Shown in pieces: positions 35,785-40,894 of a stretch of 40,894 nt of DNA. Below the pieces are notes generated by a model that was not told the DNA's origin, did no database searches, and saw nothing but the letters and a program-made list of their open reading frames with translations. Position numbers and translations under genes: made by a program. The DNA comes from Actinomycetes bacterium (GTDB lineage Bacteria > Actinomycetota > Acidimicrobiia > IMCC26256 > PALSA-610). The stretch is taken from assembly GCA_025463875.1 (NCBI GenBank), contig JAODBI010000200.1:1-40894 (forward strand), given 5' to 3'. The first letter of the stretch is position 1, and the number at the start of each line of letters is the position of its first letter.

Positions 35785-36350
35785 GAGACCGTCTCGCCAT
35801 CGACGAGTCGGACGAGCGCGGCAAGAGCACGCCGATGCAACGTCTTCACGGCCCCCTGCGATTTGTTCAACACCGCCGCCGTGTCAGCCACCGAGAGACC
35901 GGCCACGGATCTCAGTAGGACTGCGTCACGCTGATCCGGAGTCAGGCGCGCGAGCGCGCGCACGGCGGGCGCGGCATCCAGCCGCCCGATCACACGGTCA
36001 TAAGTATCGTCTTCGAGGATGTCGACTCCGGGCGTGAAGGAGGCACCGATCGTCCGGTGCGCGTCCTTCCGCAGGACATCGATGAGTCGATGGTGCGCGA
36101 TCGTGAACACCCATCGGCGAAACGCGGTCTCGTCGCCCTCGAAGCCGGCGAGACCACGGATCACGGCCAGAAATACGTCGCCGGCCAGGTCCTCGGCGTC
36201 GCATGCGCCGGCGCCGCGCAGGTACCCGAGCACACCCGGCGAGAGGTCGGCGTAGAGCTCGCCGATGGCATCCGCGTCACCGCATCGGGCGCGGCCGATG
36301 CGGGTGTCACCGATTCCCGAGAGGAGCGCTGGGTGTTCCCGGCCGAGCAT
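35781..36350 (-). CDS. ECF-type RNA polymerase sigma factor
   Basis: A 189-residue sigma-70 family protein. Region 2 includes DAEDLAGDVFLAVIRGL and RRWVFTIAHHRLIDVLRK, the core-binding and -10-recognition helices; region 4 includes LARLTPDQRDAVLLRSVAGL and NKSQGAVKTLHRRALAAL, the -35-recognition helix-turn-helix. The ATG at 36350 fits the domain start; the frame is open to 36650 but the extra part is Arg/Ser-rich shadow. The overlapping downstream membrane protein is probably its partner. Possible targets include its own promoter and the secreted protein genes at 37-41 kb, which is inference. Confidence 0.92.
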   Translation of the reverse strand: MLGREHPALLSGIGDTRIGRARCGDADAIGELYADLSPGVLGYLRGAGACDAEDLAGDVFLAVIRGLAGFEGDETAFRRWVFTIAHHRLIDVLRKDAHRTIGASFTPGVDILEDDTYDRVIGRLDAAPAVRALARLTPDQRDAVLLRSVAGLSVADTAAVLNKSQGAVKTLHRRALAALVRLVDGETVS

Positions 36351-36857
36351 CACCGCGGGAATCCCAGACCTTGATCGATCAGACAACCCTGCGCATCCAT
36401 GCGCGCGTACCCCACGTCTGTCCGTCCCCCTCGATCGCGGAGTGCAAAGTCCCAACCCGGCCGCCCGGCCGTGGTGGGCCGCAGTCGACGAATCTCTCTG
36501 CATCCCTCGGCTGCACGACGCGCATCCGTTCACAGTTTGCGCATCGATCTTTGCCATTGTCCAAGCGCCGCGCCGGCGGGCTGCCCGATTTGGTGCACCG
36601 TGAACCGTCGGACCGTTTCCGACCGCGCCAGCCTCCTTCAGTGCGCGCATGAACCGGTTCGCCGTGGGTACGGCACGAGCGCGGGCCCGTGTGGGTTCGC
36701 ACGGACGGCTGGGCCGCTCGCCCGCGAGTCGACCGCCGACCTCGGGACGCCCCGGCCTCGGGCATGAGCCGGGGCGTTCCCGCGCGCCGGCTGCTCCGCG
36801 TTGCTCTCATGCCGCTGCCAACAGACTCCCTGTCTACGGATGACGTGTGCGACCTGT
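36351..36857. other. Intergenic region upstream of the sigma factor, with one hairpin
   Basis: No gene is supported. A hairpin pairs GGGACGCCCCGGC (36744-36756) with GCCGGGGCGTTCCC (36768-36781), with one bulged base; its core is the same as the hairpin at 34622-34657. CTGTCTACGG occurs twice (36831-36840 and 36854-36863). TGATCGATCA, a 10-bp palindrome at about 36373-36382, lies just upstream of the sigma gene and could be part of its control. The minus-strand promoter for the sigma gene must lie here, but I cannot pick it with confidence. Confidence 0.4.
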
Positions 36858-36956
36858 CTACGGCGTCGTCGCGCCGTTGATCCCCCAGTTGAAATAGATG
36901 TGCGTGTGGAGCCCCGACTGCAAGCTCAGGGAGTGCGTGAGGTCCACGAAATGCAT
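36858..36956 (-). pseudogene. 32-codon coding-like fragment just after a secreted protein gene
   Basis: After the TGA of the gene ending at 37005, the same frame stays open for 48 codons to a TAG at 36858. The last 32 codons, from an ATG at 36956, begin MHFVDLTHSLSLQSG and end FNWGINGATTP; 30 of 32 have G or C in third position, as in real genes here. The 16 codons between are not biased. It looks like the end of a decayed gene or a tiny ORF; no good ribosome binding site is seen and the family is not recognised. Confidence 0.35.
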
Positions 36957-37004
36957 ACACCGAAAGGTGCCTCGCGCGTCAGCCGGTCGGAGACGAGTTC
37001 GCGC

Positions 37005-38171
37005 TCAGCAGGGCGCAGCGGACGTTCTGAACGTCCCATTGCTCGAGAACCATCCGTTGGCACCGAGGCTCGGCGACGAGTGGTAGAACCAGCTGAAGAA
37101 GGCCAGCTCCTGCAGGTGGTACTTCTTGCCATTGAGCGTGTCGGTGATCCCCGTGCCGGTCAAGGGGTCGCCGACCTCCAGGTTGAACTGGCAGCCCGCA
37201 ACCTGACCGATGTTGCCCCACGGCTTCGTCGGGTTGGTGCCGATGGGATCGTTCATCCACTCACCGACCTCGTGCGCCAGGATCGACGTGTCGGCGATAC
37301 TCCCGAAGTCGCCGGTGTTGTCGTACATCGACACGCCGTAGGTCTGCAGCTGGCTCGCGTTTGGGATCGCGTTGTGGTAGCCGAGCACACAGCAGTTACT
37401 GGTACTGCCGATGTACTCGACGACATTGCCGAGCAGGAAGAGCGGGAACGTCGTCGTGGCCGCGGATCCGAGTGTGGCGGTGATGTAGTGCTGGATCTGA
37501 CCGTCGAGGTAGTTGATCTCCACCGCCCCGAGCTTGCGGTTGCCGCACACCGTCGTGCTCTCGGCCGCGTCGGCGGTAGGGACGTGCAGCACGAGGGCCG
37601 CGTGCGTCTTGAGTGCCAGCTTCACGTGGTAACCGGGGTTGATGCCGTTCGGCTTCGTCTGGCGGTAGAACTCGCCCCGTTGAAAGGCGTCGATGTACTG
37701 ACCCGTGCCCACGCTTGTAGGGCCGAACTTCCAGGGCTGGGCAACGAAGATGGGCGAGTTCCGGGCTCGGGTCAGCGCGCTCTGCGAATCGCACGAGTCG
37801 ATCACCGCCGGGTTCCACGTGTCGCCGTTCGAGAATTTGATGACGACCGGTATCAGCGTGGTACTGACCGTGGTGCTCGGCTGGGTCTGGGCAACGAACG
37901 GGTTCTTGCCAACCATCGAGTAGCGGAACGTCGAAGTGCCGTCGCGCACGGAGGCCGTGAACATCGGGATCGACGCGCTCGCGGCCGCCTGCGCGTTGAG
38001 CGATGCGGCCTGGCCCGAGGTTCGCGTCGGTGTCCAGTCGAGACGGACATGCTTCACCGTGATCTTGCCGATGCGCGCCGGCCCGGCGAGCGCCGGGCGA
38101 GCCGCGAACGGGATGCCCGCGACCGCACTCACGAGCATCGCAACTGTGGTGGCCTTCAAGAATCGTGACAC
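37005..38171 (-). CDS. Secreted protein with an HEVGE motif (possible metallopeptidase-like)
   Basis: A 388-residue exported protein with signal peptide 1-29 (LVSAVAGIPFAARPALA before the cut). The mature part is beta-rich. ILAHEVGEWMNDP (H300, E301, E304) resembles the HExxE-like sites of secreted proteins of the HEIAE(A/T)xTDP kind, where His and Glu may bind zinc. It has several Cys (VIDSCD, NCCVLG, AGCQF, final APC) that could form disulfides in an exported protein. The end NGTFRTSAAPC appears natural. The start ATG at 38171 has only a weak ribosome binding site (GAGG 13-14 nt upstream). Catalytic activity is not established. It lies 50 nt downstream of another secreted protein gene on the same strand. 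Confidence 0.8.
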   Translation of the reverse strand: MSRFLKATTVAMLVSAVAGIPFAARPALAGPARIGKITVKHVRLDWTPTRTSGQAASLNAQAAASASIPMFTASVRDGTSTFRYSMVGKNPFVAQTQPSTTVSTTLIPVVIKFSNGDTWNPAVIDSCDSQSALTRARNSPIFVAQPWKFGPTSVGTGQYIDAFQRGEFYRQTKPNGINPGYHVKLALKTHAALVLHVPTADAAESTTVCGNRKLGAVEINYLDGQIQHYITATLGSAATTTFPLFLLGNVVEYIGSTSNCCVLGYHNAIPNASQLQTYGVSMYDNTGDFGSIADTSILAHEVGEWMNDPIGTNPTKPWGNIGQVAGCQFNLEVGDPLTGTGITDTLNGKKYHLQELAFFSWFYHSSPSLGANGWFSSNGTFRTSAAPC

Positions 38172-38221
38172 AAGCGCCTCATTGGAAGAAGTGTCGGCAT
38201 GATTGTTTGAGGTCCTGGTGT

Positions 38222-39538
38222 CTAGTGGCCCCAGGTGGCGGTGGCGGCGTGAAGGGCATTCCCGTAGGTGCGTCCGGACGAACGACGGACCGTCCGGGTG
38301 CTGCTACTGGTTGCTGCCGCCAAGTTGGACGTACTCGCGGTACTGCGTGTCAGATCCACCACGGTCGTTTTGCCGACCTGCGTGCACGCGACGTCGCCGC
38401 ATGCGAGCGCCTTGGTGAACGCCGCCGCTTGGCCCGGGGCAAACGGGCTCGTGTTCGGGGGCAGGACCAGTCCGGTCCACGGGTGCAGTAGGCCGTTGCA
38501 GATCGGCGCGGGCACGCCAAGCGTGTCGAAGTGTCCGACCGCCACCTTGTCACCCACGATCTCGATGAGAGTTCCAAAGACATGGAGACTCCTCGCATGG
38601 GTGCAGCTGTAGGTGCCGGTGAGATGCGCCACTCCGTGCGGGTCGATGAGAGTGTGCTCGTGGACATTCAGGGCGATGCTCGGAGCATCGTCGATGTGGA
38701 GCCTCAGCGTGCCGCCGCCACCACCAAAGGCGTCGAAGACCATGATGTAGTACGTGGTCCCCGGCGTCAGATTGGCGGAGACGAAGAATAGACCGCATGA
38801 CACAGTCGTCAACGCACCAGGTGTGCCTTTGGCGATGAGGACACCCGCGAAGTAGTCGCTCGCGGAAGCGTCGACGAAGATGTTGTGGTGGTTCGGTCCG
38901 GGCCTGAACCTGTACCAAACGCTGTTTCCCGTTGCCGGTGCACCGCAGCTTGCGTTCGCCTGGGTGTCGACGGCGTCGGTCGTGGCGGTCGTCGTGTCGA
39001 GCGTGGCGCGGAACGGAAACGCGGAGACAGCGACGGCGTGGTCGATCTTGTCGTTGGGCGGCACAGGTGCGGGACCGTGGATCGAGATGTGCAGCGTGCC
39101 GCCGGAACCGGAATCGTCGAACACCAAGATGTAATACGTCTTGCCCGAGGCGGTGGCCGCCCTGGCGGTAACCGGACCGCACGACTGGGTCGTCAGCGCG
39201 CCCGGAGCACCCGTCGCGATGATGACCCCGGTGGAGTACGTGCTCCCGCTCGTGTCGACCCCGAGAACCGTGTCACTAGGGCCGGCGGTGAACTTGTACC
39301 ACACGCTGTTGTTCGTTGCGGGGGCACCGCAAGTCTGGTTGACCTGCGCGTCGTTTGCATCGGTTGTCGCGCCCGTTGTGTCGACCGTCCGCACGAACGG
39401 CAACGCGGACACGACGGTCGCGCCGCCAATCTTGTCGTTGGGAGGTGCAACCGCCGCCGACGCAGTGCCGACGAAGCCACCGAGCCCCAACGCGACCGCG
39501 ACACACGCGAACATCGCGAGCACCCGCTTTGGCGACAT
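38222..39538 (-). CDS. Secreted protein with two tandem PPNDKI-type beta domains
   Basis: A 438-residue exported protein: signal peptide about 1-29 (FVGTASAAVA), then two homologous domains starting PPNDKIGGATVVSALPF (about 32) and PPNDKIDHAVAVSAFPF (about 161). Each contains a DTT.ATTDA stretch, a CGAPAT.NSVWY segment, and a TYYI(L/M)VFD strand, resembling PPC-like beta-sandwich domains of secreted bacterial proteins. A third region (about 285-380, LNVHEHTLIDPHGVAHLTG to CNGLLHP) with paired Cys and a Ser/Thr-rich tail completes it. The ATG at 39538 has GGGGGGA 6 nt upstream. Probably a surface-binding or matrix protein; no enzyme motif is visible. Confidence 0.82.
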   Translation of the reverse strand: MSPKRVLAMFACVAVALGLGGFVGTASAAVAPPNDKIGGATVVSALPFVRTVDTTGATTDANDAQVNQTCGAPATNNSVWYKFTAGPSDTVLGVDTSGSTYSTGVIIATGAPGALTTQSCGPVTARAATASGKTYYILVFDDSGSGGTLHISIHGPAPVPPNDKIDHAVAVSAFPFRATLDTTTATTDAVDTQANASCGAPATGNSVWYRFRPGPNHHNIFVDASASDYFAGVLIAKGTPGALTTVSCGLFFVSANLTPGTTYYIMVFDAFGGGGGTLRLHIDDAPSIALNVHEHTLIDPHGVAHLTGTYSCTHARSLHVFGTLIEIVGDKVAVGHFDTLGVPAPICNGLLHPWTGLVLPPNTSPFAPGQAAAFTKALACGDVACTQVGKTTVVDLTRSTASTSNLAAATSSSTRTVRRSSGRTYGNALHAATATWGH

Positions 39539-39841
39539 ACCAATCCCCCCGGATAATCGGCTCCCCTGAACCAGAGCCCGCTCCGCATGACGGATGACGA
39601 GGCCTGTCCGAGCATGTCACTCGGCAACTCTCTCTGCAAGGGAGGTGCGGCTCACCGCGATTCGATCCACGCAAACAACGGCGCGAGCTCGCGCCCGCAC
39701 GCGGTGGGAGTCCGCGCGAAGGCCTGCCGAAAGCGATCGGAAAGTAACGCACAGTGCCTTCCGCGCGCTCCAGGATGGGCGGCACGGCGCGCGGCCCGCA
39801 TTCACACGACGCTCGTATCGGTGCGACGTACGCGCTCAGTT
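39539..39841. other. Intergenic region between secreted protein gene and truncated gene
   Basis: No supported gene. It contains the promoter area of the minus-strand gene at 39538 (a TTATCC-like box at about 39550-39556) and a perfect 16-bp palindrome GGCGCGAGCTCGCGCC at 39680-39695 of unknown role. Any lost C-terminal part of the truncated gene at 39842-40284 is not recognisable here in any frame. Confidence 0.4.
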
Positions 39842-40284
39842 TCATACGCGCGATGCACGCACGCTTGGCGGGTTCGCGGTGACCGAACCAGTCACAGTCG
39901 CCGAGAGCTGACCGAAGACGTTCACTTTCGCGGCTGTCCCGGTGCCCGCGTCGTGGATTGCGGTGTTGAGGTTGTTCTTGGCGTCGACCTTCGCCTGGTT
40001 GACGCCGCCGGGTCGGTAATGGCCACGTTCGTGAACGACAACGCCCACGCCCCGACCGGGAACGGCAATAACGCCGCGAACGTGACGATGATGATGGTGA
40101 GTTGGCCACCGCTGAACGGTCCCAATCCTCTGCCTTCGCGCCGATGCCGTTCCCCGGCACCGGCCTCGCAGGAGAGTTCGGTCGATCGCGTCTGATCGAC
40201 TCCTTCGGTGCGGCATTTCGGCCGTCCTTCCCGCGGCCGAGCCGCGTCAAGCGGATTGCTCCCAACGGGCGCGCTCCAGTGCAT
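39842..40284 (-). pseudogene. Frameshifted and truncated single-pass exported protein
   Basis: Two minus-strand frames carry one protein. The first (40284-40012) has LGPFSGGQLTIIIVTFAALL and FPVGAWALSFTNVAITDP, a membrane anchor followed by a conserved motif; the second (40009-39842) continues GGVNQAKVDAKNNLNTAIHD, AGTGTAAKVNVFGQLSATVT and ends in SVRASRV. Joined at DP-GGVNQ they match a family of actinobacterial surface proteins in which this sequence is continuous. One base is missing between 40011 and 40004, in the GC-run CCGGCGGC. The family normally goes on for 100 or more residues, so the 3' part is lost too. A sequencing error could explain the shift but not the truncation. The start is uncertain. 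Confidence 0.65.
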
Positions 40285-40362
40285 CGCTAGGCAACGCTTC
40301 TCGAATCAAGCTGTACCGCGACCAATTCCTCCGATGGCGAGTTTTCATTGCGTGGCGGGCGG

Positions 40363-40857
40363 TCAGCCTTGACAGAGGAGCCGACCGGTGAGCTGGCCGC
40401 CGCCCGCACCGTCCGGGGCGTAGCTGCCGGTGCTGGTGCCGGTTCCGGTCAGCCGCCGTAGGTCATCGGTGCCGAGCGCCGGGATGACCCATCTGCCCTG
40501 CGCCGTTCCGGATGGTTCGATGGTCTCGTGGGTGAAGACGGTGAAGGTGCCGGTACCACAACCCTCGACGGCGCCTTCGAACAGTTCGCTGATGTCGACG
40601 GTCACCGTGCCCGAAGGAGCCACGAGGAATCGGTAGACATAGTGGGAGGTGCCTAACCATCCGCCGGCGTAGGTGGCAGCGCCTTCGGCGGTTCCGTGAC
40701 AGGTCGACGGCGCCGATGCGAGAACGCAGCGGAAGCTGGTGATGGTGTCGGGCCCTCCGGTGTAGGTGGCGGCGAGAGCAATGTGCCGGGGGGTCGCCGC
40801 GCTGGCAGCGGACGCAGGGGTCAACATCACCGCGACAATGATGGCCGTCGCCAACAT
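40363..40857 (-). CDS. Short secreted protein of unknown function (N-terminus may lie beyond the window)
   Basis: A protein of 164 residues or more. The hydrophobic signal region (MLATAIIVAVMLTPASA, cut near ASA-ASA) is followed by a beta-rich, Gly/Thr-rich domain with three or four Cys (FRCVLASAPSTC, EGCGTGTF, final LLCQG), suggesting disulfides. The ATG at 40857 leaves no positive charge before the hydrophobic core; the frame stays open to 40894 and adds Arg residues (RTAIRNAG), so the true start is probably upstream and outside the window. Family not recognised. It belongs to the group of exported proteins at the right end. Confidence 0.7.
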   Translation of the reverse strand: MLATAIIVAVMLTPASAASAATPRHIALAATYTGGPDTITSFRCVLASAPSTCHGTAEGAATYAGGWLGTSHYVYRFLVAPSGTVTVDISELFEGAVEGCGTGTFTVFTHETIEPSGTAQGRWVIPALGTDDLRRLTGTGTSTGSYAPDGAGGGQLTGRLLCQG

Positions 40858-40894
40858 CAGCGCGCCGGCGTTTCTGATCGCCGTCCGACAAGAC

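Noticed and set aside
36801-38168. 455-codon plus-strand frame opposite the HEVGE protein
   Set aside because: The opposite strand has a signal peptide, Cys pattern and natural end; the plus frame is Arg/Val/Glu shadow.
39594-40195. Plus-strand frames across the right-end intergenic area
   Set aside because: No ribosome binding site, no family motif, and they oppose the recognisable truncated gene.
1-40894. Search for tRNA, rRNA, insertion sequences and phage genes
   Set aside because: No cloverleaf with TTCRANNC, no transposase or integrase motif, and no rRNA-like stretch was recognised by reading.

Overview
The window is GC-rich, densely coded chromosomal DNA from an actinobacterium (Actinomycetota; perhaps Acidimicrobiia or a relative, which is inference). 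The taxonomic case rests on the mraZ-rsmH-ftsL-ftsI division cluster, a DUF3040 protein next to a dinB polymerase, a MoxR/DUF58/transglutaminase trio, a likely PPi-type phosphofructokinase, strong G/C third-position bias, and several starts that look leaderless (TANNNT about 6-7 nt before the start codon). I see no rRNA, tRNA, CRISPR array, insertion sequence or prophage.

Layout. 1-3.1 kb, minus strand: cell-wall/division operon mraZ, rsmH, ftsL, ftsI (ftsI runs off the left edge). It has a recognisable promoter, a 10-bp-periodic candidate MraZ operator and a structured leader between mraZ and rsmH. 3.15-7.66 kb, plus strand: a 1501-residue coiled-coil protein transcribed divergently from mraZ, the most striking gene here. 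7.7-8.7 kb: HNH nuclease and a small conserved protein. 8.8-13.2 kb: MoxR ATPase, DUF58 protein and membrane transglutaminase as one operon. 13.2-17.3 kb: MerR-like regulator, DUF3040 protein, Gfo/Idh/MocA oxidoreductase, DNA polymerase IV, Nudix hydrolase and a small membrane protein.

17.4-24 kb is metabolic. A four-gene minus-strand operon holds pfkA, tesB, threonine aldolase and a PIG-L deacetylase. A divergent pair holds a PH-like protein and glycerol kinase, followed by a PlsC acyltransferase. 24-27.8 kb: a 59-residue protein divergent from a TetR regulator with a palindromic operator, an alanine-type aminotransferase, a HAD hydrolase and an alpha/beta hydrolase. 27.8-31.2 kb: phosphoketolase and acetate kinase overlap in an operon that turns xylulose-5-P or fructose-6-P into acetyl-P and then acetate plus ATP. 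With glycerol kinase and the predicted PPi-PFK this gives a flexible central carbon and energy block.

31.3-40.9 kb is more accessory and looser. It carries small ORFs, a GT-C-like membrane glycosyltransferase, a secreted phospholipase C/acid phosphatase-type phosphoesterase, a 24-residue membrane peptide among strong hairpins, an ECF sigma factor overlapping a membrane partner, and a run of secreted proteins: one with an HEVGE motif, one with tandem NDK-type domains, one frameshifted and truncated membrane-anchored gene, and one short exported protein at the right edge. The sigma/membrane pair may control this exported set, but that is only inference from position.
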